From the NCBI RefSeq assembly GCF_022698165.1, contig NZ_JALDAY010000001.1:682001-746000 (forward strand): a DNA stretch of 64,000 bases. The letters run 5' to 3'. The notes under the pieces are model-generated. The model ran no database searches and was not told where the DNA came from. It worked only from the letters and a program-made list of their open reading frames with translations. A program made the position numbers and the translations under genes. Shown piece after piece: positions 24,008 through 31,808 of this stretch; within the stretch, counting starts at the first letter, position 1; each line of letters starts with the position of its first letter. This DNA comes from Streptomyces cylindrosporus (GTDB lineage: Bacteria > Actinomycetota > Actinomycetes > Streptomycetales > Streptomycetaceae).

Positions 24008-25207
24008 GTGCGGGAGTTCATCGTCGAGGCCGACGGCGGGTCACGGGGCAATCCCGGACCCGCGGGCTACGGCTCCGTCGTGCTGGACGCGGAGACGGGG
24101 GAGACGCTGGTGGAGACGGCGGAGTACATCGGCGTCGCCACGAACAACGTCGCCGAGTACCGGGGGCTGCTGGCAGGCCTGCGCGCGGCCTTCGACCTGG
24201 ACCCGGACGCCCGCGTCCACGTCCGCATGGACTCCAAGCTGGTCGTCGAGCAGATGTCGGGCCGCTGGAAGATCAAGCACCCTGACATGAAGCCGCTGGC
24301 GATGGAGGCGGCGCGGGTGTTTCCGGCGGACCGGGTGACGTACGAGTGGATTCCGCGGGAGCGGAACAAGCACGCGGACCGGCTCGCCAACGAGGCGATG
24401 GACGCGGGGGTCCGGGGAGAGCAGTGGTCGCCGGCGAACTCGACGGCTGAGCTGGACTCTGCTGCTGCTCCTTCTTCCCGTCGCGGAGCGGCGGAGCCCC
24501 TGGGCGGCGGAGCTGCCGAAGCCGATGCTGATGTGCGTGCCGCCGGTGTTGTCGCGTCCCCCGGGTGGGCTCCAGCCGATATGGGGGCGCCGGCGACCTT
24601 CGTACTGCTGCGGCACGGGGAGACGCCGTTGACACCGCAGAAGCGGTTCTCGGGATCCGGCGGTACCGACCCGTCCCTCTCCGACGTCGGCCGGGAGCAG
24701 GCCGAGCGGGCCGGGGCCGCGCTCGCCCGACGCGGCACCATCCAGGCCCTCGTCGCCTCCCCTCTCGCCCGTACCCGCGAGACCGCCGGCATCGTCGCCC
24801 GTCACCTCGGCCTCGACGTGAGCGTCGACGAGGGCATCCGTGAGACGGACTTCGGCGCCTGGGAGGGGCTGACCTTCGGAGAGGTCCGCGAGCGCTATCC
24901 CGACGACCTGACCCGGTGGCTGGCCGACCCGACCGCCGAACCCTCCGGCGGCGGCGAGAGCTTCGCGGCGACGGCGGTCCGGATCGCCGCGGCCCGCGAC
25001 AAGCTGACCGCGGCCTACGCGGGCCGCACCGTCCTCCTCGTCTCCCACGTCACCCCGATCAAGACCTTCGTCCAACTCGCTCTCGGCGCCCCGCCGGAGT
25101 CCCTGTTCCGCATGGAACTCTCCGCGGCCTCCCTCTCCGCCGTCGCCTACTACGCCGACGGCAACGCGAGCGTCCGCCTCTTCAACGACACCTCTCACCT
25201 GCGCTGA
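24008..25207 (+). CDS. bifunctional RNase H / acid phosphatase (CobC-like), 399 aa
   Basis: The N-terminal ~140 residues are an RNase HI domain: VEADGGSRGNPGPAGYG (first Asp), NNVAEYRGLLAGL (Glu), VRMDSKLVVEQMSGRWKIK (Asp) and ERNKHADRLANEAM (last Asp). A linker of ~60 residues rich in Ala follows. The C-terminal half is a histidine phosphatase: FVLLRHGETPLTP (phospho-His), ASPLARTRETAG, ETDFGAWEGLTF and LLVSHVTPIKT (second His). The two-domain protein removes RNA from RNA/DNA hybrids and dephosphorylates small molecules; the same fusion is known in actinobacteria (Rv2228c type). GTG 24008 follows AAGGGG. It is the third gene of the Nif3, zinc-ribbon, RNase H set; its tail overlaps the convergent XRE gene by 13 bases. 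Confidence 0.95.
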   Translation: MREFIVEADGGSRGNPGPAGYGSVVLDAETGETLVETAEYIGVATNNVAEYRGLLAGLRAAFDLDPDARVHVRMDSKLVVEQMSGRWKIKHPDMKPLAMEAARVFPADRVTYEWIPRERNKHADRLANEAMDAGVRGEQWSPANSTAELDSAAAPSSRRGAAEPLGGGAAEADADVRAAGVVASPGWAPADMGAPATFVLLRHGETPLTPQKRFSGSGGTDPSLSDVGREQAERAGAALARRGTIQALVASPLARTRETAGIVARHLGLDVSVDEGIRETDFGAWEGLTFGEVRERYPDDLTRWLADPTAEPSGGGESFAATAVRIAAARDKLTAAYAGRTVLLVSHVTPIKTFVQLALGAPPESLFRMELSAASLSAVAYYADGNASVRLFNDTSHLR

Positions 25208-25995
25208 GCATCCCGCTTTCGCAATATCTCCGCCGTCTCCGCGTCCGCGGGCAAGAACGCCTCCAGATGCAGCTCGGCCAGCGTGACGTCGACGGCGGTC
25301 GCGAAGGACGTGAGCGTGGTCAGCAGCCGCAACTCACCCTCCGCACACCGCAGCCGCAGCGGCACGGCGAACCCGAGATACTCCTCCCCCGGCTCGCTCA
25401 ACGGCGGCAGAAAGCCAGTCAGTTCCTCCACCAGTCCGTCCAGCAGCGGATCGGGACTGCGCAGCGCCCGCGCCCGCAGGTTCTCGATGATGTGCCGGCC
25501 CCACGCGTCGAGATTCACCACCCGTGAGGCCATCCCACGCGGATGCAGCGCGAGTCGGAGGACGTTGACCGGCGGCTCCAGCAACTCCGCCGCCGCCCCC
25601 TCCGCCAGCACATCGAACGCGCCGTTCGCCGCGACGAGTTCACCTCGCGGCCCGGCGACCACCGCCGGATACGGCAGATGCCCTTCCAGGATCCCGTCCA
25701 ACGCCTGCCGCACCGGCGCCAGTTCGACCGCGTCCAACGACGACTCGGCGAACGCGGGCGCATAACCCGCCGCCAGCAACAGCGCGTTGCGCTCCCGCAA
25801 GGTCAGCCCCAACGACTCGGCCAGCCGCAGCACGACCGCCCGCCCCGGCACGGACCGCCCCCGCTCGATGAAACTCACATACCTCTGCGTGGTCCCCGCC
25901 CGCGAGGCAAGCTCCAACTGACTGACCCGCCGCGCGGTACGCCAGCGCAGCAGCTCGCGGGCGAAGGGCGGCGGTTGCTCCATGGTGGTGGCCAT
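25195..25995 (-). CDS. XRE-family regulator with MmyB-like ligand-binding domain, 266 aa
   Basis: The HTH occupies about residues 12-68: RVSQLELASRAGTTQRYVSF followed by IERGRSVPGRAVVLRLAES. The C-terminal part (about 95-260) contains YPAVVAGPRGELVAANGAFD and VNLDAWGRHIIENLRARALR, the pattern of the MmyB-like/PAS-like domain that binds fatty-acid-like ligands in its family. Start ATG 25995; ATG 25983 is possible. The gene is divergent from an alcohol dehydrogenase/quinone reductase gene at 26,095 with a 99-base shared region, the usual layout of such a regulator with its target. Confidence 0.9.
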   Translation of the reverse strand: MATTMEQPPPFARELLRWRTARRVSQLELASRAGTTQRYVSFIERGRSVPGRAVVLRLAESLGLTLRERNALLLAAGYAPAFAESSLDAVELAPVRQALDGILEGHLPYPAVVAGPRGELVAANGAFDVLAEGAAAELLEPPVNVLRLALHPRGMASRVVNLDAWGRHIIENLRARALRSPDPLLDGLVEELTGFLPPLSEPGEEYLGFAVPLRLRCAEGELRLLTTLTSFATAVDVTLAELHLEAFLPADAETAEILRKRDAQRR

Positions 25996-26059
25996 GTGCC
26001 CAGTTGTACGTCACGGCACTGACAACGGCCCCGAGCCTTCCCCCATACCCTGCCGGGAA

Positions 26060-26088
26060 TTGAGCCCCGCCCCCACCCCGACCAGCAT
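26060..26088 (+). promoter_or_regulatory. promoter of the zinc-independent MDR gene
   Basis: TTGAGC (26060-26065), a 17-base spacer and CAGCAT (26083-26088) lie six bases before ATG 26095, a leaderless arrangement. The region is shared with the divergent XRE regulator. Confidence 0.4.
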
Positions 26089-26094
26089 GACCGC

Positions 26095-27114
26095 ATGCGC
26101 ACCTACCACTTGGAGACCCCGGGCACGGTCGAGGGCATAACCCTCCGCGACACCCCCGGCCCACCCGACCCCGGCCCGCACGACATCGTCGTACGCGTCC
26201 ACGCCGTATCCCTCAACAAGCGCGACCTGCTCATCCTGAACGGCACGTACCCCCTCAAGGCCGCCCCCGGCGTGACCCCCGTCAGCGACGGCGCCGGAGA
26301 GGTGGTCGCGGTGGGAGAGCGGGTCACCCGCTTCCGCACCGGCGACCGCGTCACCAGCACCTACTTCCCGCGCTGGCTCGACGGCCGGATCAGCCCCGCC
26401 CTCATCGACCAGCCCGGCGTCACCCTGCCCGGCATGCTCGCCGAGTACGTCCGCCTCGACGAGACCGCCGCCGTAGCCGCCCCCGACCACCTGACCTGGG
26501 AAGAAGCGGCCTGCCTGCCCTGCGCGGGCGTCACCGCCTGGAACGCCCTGACCGGCGCCGAGCCGGTCCTCCCCGGCGAGACGGTCCTGACCCTCGGCAC
26601 CGGCCCACTGGCCTTGTTCGCCGTCCAGTTCGCCAAGACGCTCGGCGCACGCGTCGTCGCCACGACGTCCAGCCCCGAGAAGGCCGAACGCCTCAAGTCC
26701 CTGGGCGCCGACCACGTACTGAACCACACCGAGAACCCCACCTGGTCGGCAGCCGTCCGCGAACTGACCGGCGGCCGCGGCGCGGACCTCGTCGTCGAGA
26801 CGGGCGGCCCCGACACCATCGAGCAGTCGGTCCGCGCGACCGCCCTGTACGGCCGTATTGCCCTCGTCGCCGCCAACAGCCCGCACCAGGCCACGATGCA
26901 GATCACCACCGACGCGCTCGCGTCGAGCCTGCTGACCATGCGGCGGCTCTTCGTCGGCAGCCGCGGCCACTTCGAGCAGATGAACCGAGCGATCTCCCTG
27001 CACGGCATCCGCCCCGTCATCGACCGCGTCTTCTCGTACGACGGGGTCCACGCCGCCTACCGCCACTACGCCTCCGGCGCGGCCTTCGGCAAGGTCGTCA
27101 TCCGCTTGGCCTGA
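26095..27114 (+). CDS. NAD(P)-dependent MDR alcohol dehydrogenase / quinone-oxidoreductase-like, 339 aa
   Basis: A medium-chain reductase without the zinc ligands. The GroES-like domain contains HAVSLNKRDLLILNGTYP and GVTPVSDGAGEVVAVG; the Rossmann motif is VLTLGTGPLALFAVQFAKTL (about residues 163-182), and GADHVLNHTENPTW plus GGRGADLVVETGG complete the nucleotide site. Family members reduce quinones, enones or aldehydes. The presence of the divergent MmyB-like regulator suggests induction by a small lipophilic compound. The 3' end overlaps the convergent aldolase gene by 17 bases. Confidence 0.88.
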   Translation: MRTYHLETPGTVEGITLRDTPGPPDPGPHDIVVRVHAVSLNKRDLLILNGTYPLKAAPGVTPVSDGAGEVVAVGERVTRFRTGDRVTSTYFPRWLDGRISPALIDQPGVTLPGMLAEYVRLDETAAVAAPDHLTWEEAACLPCAGVTAWNALTGAEPVLPGETVLTLGTGPLALFAVQFAKTLGARVVATTSSPEKAERLKSLGADHVLNHTENPTWSAAVRELTGGRGADLVVETGGPDTIEQSVRATALYGRIALVAANSPHQATMQITTDALASSLLTMRRLFVGSRGHFEQMNRAISLHGIRPVIDRVFSYDGVHAAYRHYASGAAFGKVVIRLA

Positions 27115-27721
27115 GCCGCGCCGCCGCCCGCGCCAGCCCCTCGATCCGCCCCCAGTCGCCGACGGCCACCGCATCGGCCGGAATCATCCAAGTCCCGCCC
27201 ACACAGCCGACGTTGGGCAGCCCCAGATACTCGGGAGCATTCGCGAGGCCGATCCCGCCCGTCGGGCAGAAGCGGGCCTGCGGCAAGGGCCCGGCCAGGG
27301 ACTTCAGATACGCCGTCCCGCCCGCCGCCTGCGCCGGGAAGAACTTCATCTCCCGCACCCCGCGCTCCAGCAGCGCCACGACCTCCGACGCGGTCGACAC
27401 CCCCGGCAGGAACGGCACCCCGGCTCCCCGCATGGCCTGCAGCAGTACGTCCGTCCACCCCGGGCTGACCAGGAAGCGCGCCCCGGCCGCCACCGACTCC
27501 TTCACCTGCTCCGGCGTGATCACGGTCCCGGCCCCGACCACCGCGTCAGGCACGCCCTCCGCGATCGCCCGTATCGCCTCCAGCGCGACCGGCGTCCGCA
27601 AGGTCACCTCGATCGCCGGCAGCCCCCCGGCGACCAGCGCACGGGCGAGCGGCACGGCGTCGGCGACGTCGTCGAGCACGACCACGGGGACGACCGGGGC
27701 GAGATCCAGGGGGGAGGTCAT
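27098..27721 (-). CDS. eda: 2-dehydro-3-deoxy-phosphogluconate (KDPG/KHG) aldolase, 207 aa
   Basis: A class I aldolase of the Entner-Doudoroff pathway that splits KDPG into pyruvate and glyceraldehyde 3-phosphate. Catalytic Glu is in AIEVTLRTPVALEAI, the phosphate/substrate site in VVGAGTVITPEQV and FLVSPGWTD, and the Schiff-base Lys in REMKFFPAQAAGG (about residue 129). It ends with FCPTGGIGLANAPEYLGLPN and GGTWMIP. The start is placed at ATG 27721 (MTSPLDLAPVVPVVV); the longer frame to 27787 runs through a large palindrome that looks like its operator. No dehydratase (edd) gene adjoins it, so it may instead serve sugar-acid or hydroxyglutarate metabolism. Confidence 0.92.
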   Translation of the reverse strand: MTSPLDLAPVVPVVVLDDVADAVPLARALVAGGLPAIEVTLRTPVALEAIRAIAEGVPDAVVGAGTVITPEQVKESVAAGARFLVSPGWTDVLLQAMRGAGVPFLPGVSTASEVVALLERGVREMKFFPAQAAGGTAYLKSLAGPLPQARFCPTGGIGLANAPEYLGLPNVGCVGGTWMIPADAVAVGDWGRIEGLARAAARLRPSG

Positions 27722-27742
27722 GCCCTCATCGTGCCGTCGGCA

Positions 27743-27776
27743 TGCAGCATGCGCAAAGCCCATTGCGCATGCTGCA
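27743..27776. promoter_or_regulatory. 14-bp-arm palindrome upstream of the aldolase gene (operator candidate)
   Basis: TGCAGCATGCGCAA (27743-27756) and its perfect inverse TTGCGCATGCTGCA (27763-27776) flank a six-base spacer, 22 bases upstream of the aldolase ATG. Each arm itself contains GCATGC, so tetrameric or dimer-of-dimer binding is possible. It could equally fold as a hairpin at the 5' end of the mRNA. Confidence 0.6.
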
Positions 27777-27795
27777 ACAACCCTCATCCGGGCTG

Positions 27796-27860
27796 GTCAG
27801 TGGATCTCGTCAGTGGATCTGGTCGGTGGATCTGGTCAGTGGATCTGGTCAGTGGATCTC
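27796..27860. repeat. five tandem copies of a 13-bp unit GTCAGTGGATCTS
   Basis: Units start at 27796, 27809, 27822, 27835 and 27848; unit 3 has one change (GTCGGTGG) and the last base alternates C/G. The fifth unit contains the stop codon and last codons of the yaaA gene (minus strand GATCCACTGA), so the array appears to have grown outward from the gene's end. Confidence 0.85.
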
Positions 27861-28634
27861 GTCCACCAGTACGTCCAGCATCCACGCCTTCCCGCCCCCG
27901 CCCTTCGGCGGCTCCACCTCCACCACATACCCCAGATCCCGCAACGCCTCCACCAGCTCGGCCGGCCCCTTCGGCGCGACCCCGGCCGTCAGCAGGCTCC
28001 GTACGATCCGCCCCTTCGTCGCCTTGTTGAAGTGGCTGACCACCTTGCGGGTCGGCGCGTGCAGCACCCGTACGCTCGCGGTCCGCCCGGCCACCTCGCC
28101 CTTCGGCTTCCACGCGGCCGCGTACGCGGAGGACCGCAGATCCAGCACGAGCCCGTCCCCGGCGGCCTCGGGCAGCGCCTCCGCCATCGGCGCCCGCCAG
28201 TGCGCACCCAGCGCGCCGAGCCCGGGCAGCTTCACACCCATCGAGCAGCGGTACGACGGAATCCTGTCCGTCACCCGCACCGCGCCCCACAACCCCGAGA
28301 AGACCAGCAGCGAGCGCGCGGCACGCCTCTTCGCGGCGGTGTCGAGGGAGGCGAGGTCGAGGGCGTCGTACAGCACCCCCGTGTAGATCTCCCCGGCGGG
28401 CCGCGCCCCGGCCGTCAGCAGCTCCGTGTTCTTGCCGACCTCGCCCCGCAGCCCCTCGCTCAGCCCGAGCACCTCGCGCGCCTTCTCCTCGTCCCCGGCG
28501 CACAGTTCCACCAGCTCGCCGAGTACGGTCTCGCGGGCGGGGGTCAGCCCCGGCAGCGACAGCGACTCCAGCTTGAGCGGGGCGCCACGGCCGGAGGAGG
28601 CCTTGCCTTCGGAGGGCGGCAGCAGGACCAGCAC
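27849..28634 (-). CDS. yaaA: YaaA-family peroxide stress protein, 261 aa
   Basis: The family start VLVLLPPSEGKASSGRG is preceded by AAGGAGAT, which fixes GTG 28634 as the start. Other conserved blocks are PAGEIYTGVLYDALDLASL, LLVFSGLWGAVRVTDRIPSY, RCSMGVKLPGLGALGAHWR and the C-terminal KVVSHFNKATKGRIVRSLL. In Escherichia coli YaaA limits intracellular free iron during peroxide stress and binds DNA. The gene is divergent from the RNB ribonuclease gene, with 75 bases between. Its stop codon lies inside the last unit of a 13-bp tandem repeat. Confidence 0.92.
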   Translation of the reverse strand: MLVLLPPSEGKASSGRGAPLKLESLSLPGLTPARETVLGELVELCAGDEEKAREVLGLSEGLRGEVGKNTELLTAGARPAGEIYTGVLYDALDLASLDTAAKRRAARSLLVFSGLWGAVRVTDRIPSYRCSMGVKLPGLGALGAHWRAPMAEALPEAAGDGLVLDLRSSAYAAAWKPKGEVAGRTASVRVLHAPTRKVVSHFNKATKGRIVRSLLTAGVAPKGPAELVEALRDLGYVVEVEPPKGGGGKAWMLDVLVDEIH

Positions 28635-28709
28635 GGAAGATCTCCTTCTGTTGAGCTCTGCGACAGCGTACGGCGTGCCACTGTCCGACCCGCGTTCTAC
28701 GCTCGCCGT

Positions 28710-30146
28710 ATGCCCCGCCGCCACATCCGAGTGACCGGCGCCCCCGAAGCCCCCCTCCGGGCCGCCCTCACCGCCCTGCGCACCGAACTCGACGTCCCCG
28801 AGAGCTACCCGGCCGATGCGCTCGCCGAGGCCGAGCGTGCCGCGAAGGCCCCGGTCCTCCCGTCGTACGACGCCACGGACATCCCTCTCTTCACCATCGA
28901 CCCGCCGACCTCCACCGACCTCGACCAGGCGATGCGCATCTCCCGCCAGGGCACCGGCTACCGCGTCCGGTACGCCATCGCCGACGTCGCCGCCTTCGTC
29001 GTACCGGGGTCAGCGCTGGACGTGGAGACCCACACCCGGGTGACGACTCTCTACTTCCCCGACGAGCGCGTCCCCCTCCACCCGCCGGTGCTGAGCGAGG
29101 GCGCCGCCAGCCTGCTCCCCGGCGAGACCCGCCCGGCCGCCCTCTGGACCATCGACCTGGACGCCGACGGCCGCAGCCTCGCCGTCGACGTCCGCCGCGC
29201 GCTCGTGCGCAGCCGGGCCAAGCTCGACTACGCGCACGTACAGAAGCAGATCGACGAGAAGACCGCCGAGGAGCCGCTGGCGCTGCTGAAGGAGGTCGGA
29301 GAGGCGCGGGAGCGGCTTGAGGTGGAGCGGGGCGGGATCTCGCTCAACGTGCCCGAGCAGGAGATCGTCGAGCGGGACCACACGTACGAGCTGAGCTACC
29401 GAGCCACCCTCCCCGCCGACGGCTGGAACTCCCAGATCTCCCTCCTGACCGGCATGGCGGCCGCCGACCTCATGCTCGCCCACGGCACCGGCGTACTGCG
29501 CACCCTCCCCGCGGCCCCCGACGGCGCCGTCGGCCGCCTCCGCCGTACCGCCCACGCCCTGCACGTCGACTGGCCGCACCACGTCTCGTACGCCCAGCTG
29601 ATCCGCTCCCTCGACCCGCACCGCCCCAACCACGCGGCCTTCCTCCAGGAGTGCACGACGCTGCTGCGCGGCGCCGGCTACACCGTCTTCCGGAACGGTG
29701 CCCTCCCGCCCATCACCACCCACGCCGCGGTAGCCGCTCCCTACGCCCACTGCACGGCCCCCCTGCGCCGCCTGGCCGACCGCTACGCCTCCGAAATCTG
29801 CCTCGCGGCAGCCGCCGGCGCCTCCCCGCCCGACTGGGTCCTCGCCGCCCTGGACACCCTCCCGCACGAGATGTCCGACGGCACCCGCCGCGCGGGCGCG
29901 GTGGAGCGGGCGTGCGTGGACATCGTGGAGGCGGCGCTCCTCAAGGACCGGGTCGGAGAGATCTTCGACGCGGTGGTGGTCGACGTCGAGGACCGCCAAC
30001 CCGCCATCGGAACCGTCCAGTTGGAGTCCCCGGCGGTCATCGGCCGCATCGAGGGCGAACACCTGCCGCTGGGGGAGCGCCTGCGGGTACGGCTCACCCG
30101 GGCCGATCCGGGAGCGGGGGTCAAGGTGCGCTTCGCGCCGGCATGA
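28710..30146 (+). CDS. RNB-domain ribonuclease (RNase II/R family), 478 aa
   Basis: The catalytic RNB domain has the metal-binding acidic cluster in FTIDPPTSTDLDQAMRI (about residues 61-77), followed by RYAIADVAAFVVPGS, LHPPVLSEGAASLLPGETRP and, near the C-terminus, YAHCTAPLRRLADRYASEI, the conserved RNA-binding block. The protein lacks full cold-shock and long S1 domains and is shorter than RNase II or R, as in the actinobacterial variant. It would degrade single-stranded RNA 3' to 5'. ATG 28710 lies six bases behind TACGCT, a leaderless start. The last 26 bases overlap the convergent small membrane gene. Confidence 0.92.
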   Translation: MPRRHIRVTGAPEAPLRAALTALRTELDVPESYPADALAEAERAAKAPVLPSYDATDIPLFTIDPPTSTDLDQAMRISRQGTGYRVRYAIADVAAFVVPGSALDVETHTRVTTLYFPDERVPLHPPVLSEGAASLLPGETRPAALWTIDLDADGRSLAVDVRRALVRSRAKLDYAHVQKQIDEKTAEEPLALLKEVGEARERLEVERGGISLNVPEQEIVERDHTYELSYRATLPADGWNSQISLLTGMAAADLMLAHGTGVLRTLPAAPDGAVGRLRRTAHALHVDWPHHVSYAQLIRSLDPHRPNHAAFLQECTTLLRGAGYTVFRNGALPPITTHAAVAAPYAHCTAPLRRLADRYASEICLAAAAGASPPDWVLAALDTLPHEMSDGTRRAGAVERACVDIVEAALLKDRVGEIFDAVVVDVEDRQPAIGTVQLESPAVIGRIEGEHLPLGERLRVRLTRADPGAGVKVRFAPA

Positions 30147-30486
30147 GGGCCCGTATCTCGTGCAACTCTTGTACGAGGGTGATGGTGGTCTGCGAGCCCA
30201 CGGGAACGTCGAGTTGTCCCTGGGTCTGGTTGTGCGTCGTGCGCAACTCCCTTCGTACAGCGGCGATTTGATGCAACGGTATGTGCAGGTCGACGTGGAC
30301 CGCGCGCCGGATGGTCACCGTCTCGACCACGCACACGAACGCGAACCCGAACATCACCGCGCCCTGCCCGCGCGCGTACCCGAACCATCGCCTGCCCCCG
30401 ACCCCGTGCGGGCGCCGGGCCGTCCACATCAACAGGCTTGCCGGTAGCCGCAGTTCGTGGCGAAGCAGGAGGTACGCCGTCCTCAT
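30121..30486 (-). CDS. small membrane protein coupled to the MerR gene, 121 aa
   Basis: ATG 30486 overlaps the MerR stop codon as ATGA, with GGGGAGGGG just upstream, so it is translated together with MerR. The N-terminal half (MRTAYLLLRHELRLPASLLM) has a hydrophobic stretch, and a second one is at about residues 43-54 (AVMFGFAFVCVVETV). The rest is polar and strand-like (HVDLHIPLHQIAAVRREL, VGSQTTITLVQEL). The abrupt join ETVTIRRAVHVDL and the short C-terminus suggest that it may be a shortened version of a longer family; this is an impression, not a comparison. Function unknown. Confidence 0.6.
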   Translation of the reverse strand: MRTAYLLLRHELRLPASLLMWTARRPHGVGGRRWFGYARGQGAVMFGFAFVCVVETVTIRRAVHVDLHIPLHQIAAVRRELRTTHNQTQGQLDVPVGSQTTITLVQELHEIRALMPARSAP

Positions 30487-31247
30487 GGCCCCTCCCCGGC
30501 GAGGATCCGCAGCGTCCGGCGGATGGCCTCCGCCTGGGCGGGCGCGAAGTCGGCGTAGAAGGCGCGCATGAAGCTGTCGTCGTGGTCGACCGTCTCCTGG
30601 GGGAGCAGGCCGTGCGGGACACATTCGGCGAGAACGCGGGCGGCCTCGTCCACGCGCGGGTCGGCGGGGTCGGCGTCGGCGAGCGCGTCGAGGAGCGCGT
30701 ACGCCTTGAGCGCCCGCGCCTTGGCCTCGGGGGAGGTGAGGGCGTCACGCAGCATGCCCGTCAGCTGCTCGCGGTCCTTCACGGACGCCATGCTGTCGAT
30801 GAGCGCGAGCATCTCGCGGTCCTTGGCGGCCATGGGGGAGTCGGTGGCGACTTGCGCCAAGTGCGCCAAGTCGCCGAAGAGCGAGGCGAGTTCGGGTGAG
30901 ACCGGCCCCTCGGCGGTCAGGCGCCCGTCCGTCTCCAGCAACGCCCGCAGCCGTGCCCGGCGCTCCCGGATCGCCGCTTCCTGCCGGGCCAGGTCCTCGT
31001 CGAGTTCGGTGAGCACCTCGGCGAGATCCTTGCCGGCGTCCTCGGCGAGCACGTCTCGCACCTCGGCGAGACCGAGGCCCAGCTCGGTCAGCCGCCGGAT
31101 CCGCGCGAGCACGACGGCGTGCCGCAGGGTGTAGTCCCGGTAGCCGTTGGCCAGCCGCTCGGGTTCCGGCAGCAGGCCCTGGTGGTGGTAGTGCCGCACG
31201 GTCCGCGTGGTGACGCCGACGGCGGCTGCGAGTTCTCCGATCCGCAT
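30483..31247 (-). CDS. MerR-family transcriptional regulator, 254 aa
   Basis: The winged HTH is at the N-terminus: MRIGELAAAVGVTTRTVRHY (residues 1-20), then GLLPEPERLANGYRDYTLRH and the two-helix RIRRLTELGLGLAEVRDVLA. A coiled coil (about 80-110, EVLTELDEDLARQEAAIRER) mediates dimerisation. The C-terminal ~140 residues form a helical effector domain with AFYADFAPAQAEAIRR, seen in TipA-like or ligand-binding MerR proteins, but without cysteines for metals. It probably senses an organic ligand and controls its own operon with the 121-aa membrane protein. Confidence 0.9.
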   Translation of the reverse strand: MRIGELAAAVGVTTRTVRHYHHQGLLPEPERLANGYRDYTLRHAVVLARIRRLTELGLGLAEVRDVLAEDAGKDLAEVLTELDEDLARQEAAIRERRARLRALLETDGRLTAEGPVSPELASLFGDLAHLAQVATDSPMAAKDREMLALIDSMASVKDREQLTGMLRDALTSPEAKARALKAYALLDALADADPADPRVDEAARVLAECVPHGLLPQETVDHDDSFMRAFYADFAPAQAEAIRRTLRILAGEGP

Positions 31248-31316
31248 GGCACCAGTACAGAGGCTGACGTCGCGGCAGGGTCAAGCGGCGGCTGGGGGAT
31301 GCGGGACACCTGCCCC

Positions 31317-31373
31317 TTGACGGCTAACGCTGTTAGCCGTACCTTCGCAGGCATGAGGCTAACGATGTTAGCC
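31317..31373 (+). promoter_or_regulatory. promoter with two 17-bp TetR-type operators (GGCTAACN3GTTAGCC)
   Basis: TTGACG (31317-31322) and TACCTT (31340-31345) form a promoter with a 17-base spacer. Operator 1, GGCTAACGCTGTTAGCC at 31322-31338, fills the spacer exactly. Operator 2, GGCTAACGATGTTAGCC at 31357-31373, starts just after the predicted transcription start. Both have perfect 7-bp arms and are 35 bases apart. The TetR gene at 31,801 in the same operon is the obvious ligand, giving autorepression. Confidence 0.8.
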
Positions 31374-31394
31374 ACTCACTCGCGGGAGGCAGCC

Positions 31395-31808
31395 ATGAGC
31401 ACGGCCACCATCACCCGCCGACCGGTCCTCTCTCTCGCCCGCCGCACCGCGTGGCTCGCGAACGCTCTGTTCTGGTCCGCCTTCGCGGTGCTGGAGGCCG
31501 TGAACCACGGCTGGCTCGCCGGCACCTTCGCGCTCGCCTTCTTCGTCCTGCCGGACCTGACCTTCCTGGTGGCCCTGGACGACGCGCCCCGGATGGCGAA
31601 GGGCCAACTCCCGCCGCGTGCGGTGCCGTACTACAACGCAATGCACCGGGCCCTGGTCCCGCTGGCGCTGCTGCTGGCGTACGCGATCCAGCCCGTCTTC
31701 GCCTGGGCCCCCGCCTTCGCGGCCCTGTGCGGCTGGCTGGCCCACATCTCGTACGATCGCGCCTTCGGTTACGGACTGCGTACGAAGGAGGGGTTCCAGC
31801 GTGGCTGA
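31395..31808 (+). CDS. DUF4260-like membrane protein, 137 aa
   Basis: ATG 31395 follows GGGAGG at 31384-31389. Hydrophobic segments at about residues 20-42, 46-62, 84-100 and 104-118 make it a small multi-spanning protein; conserved-looking charged or aromatic positions are FFVLPDLTFLVALDD, PYYNAMHRALVPLAL and WLAHISYDRAFGYGLRT. This resembles the DUF4260 family, which has no assigned activity. An ATG at 31353 is in frame and could be used by a leaderless message, adding 14 residues. It is the first gene of an operon with a TetR regulator and overlaps it by eight bases, so the regulator probably controls this protein's synthesis. Confidence 0.82.
   Translation: MSTATITRRPVLSLARRTAWLANALFWSAFAVLEAVNHGWLAGTFALAFFVLPDLTFLVALDDAPRMAKGQLPPRAVPYYNAMHRALVPLALLLAYAIQPVFAWAPAFAALCGWLAHISYDRAFGYGLRTKEGFQRG

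Noticed and set aside
24440..24590. Possible insertion element in the linker of the RNase H/phosphatase fusion
   Set aside because: The linker is Ala/Ser-rich and in frame; resemblance to the intergenic repeat is limited to GC-rich words.
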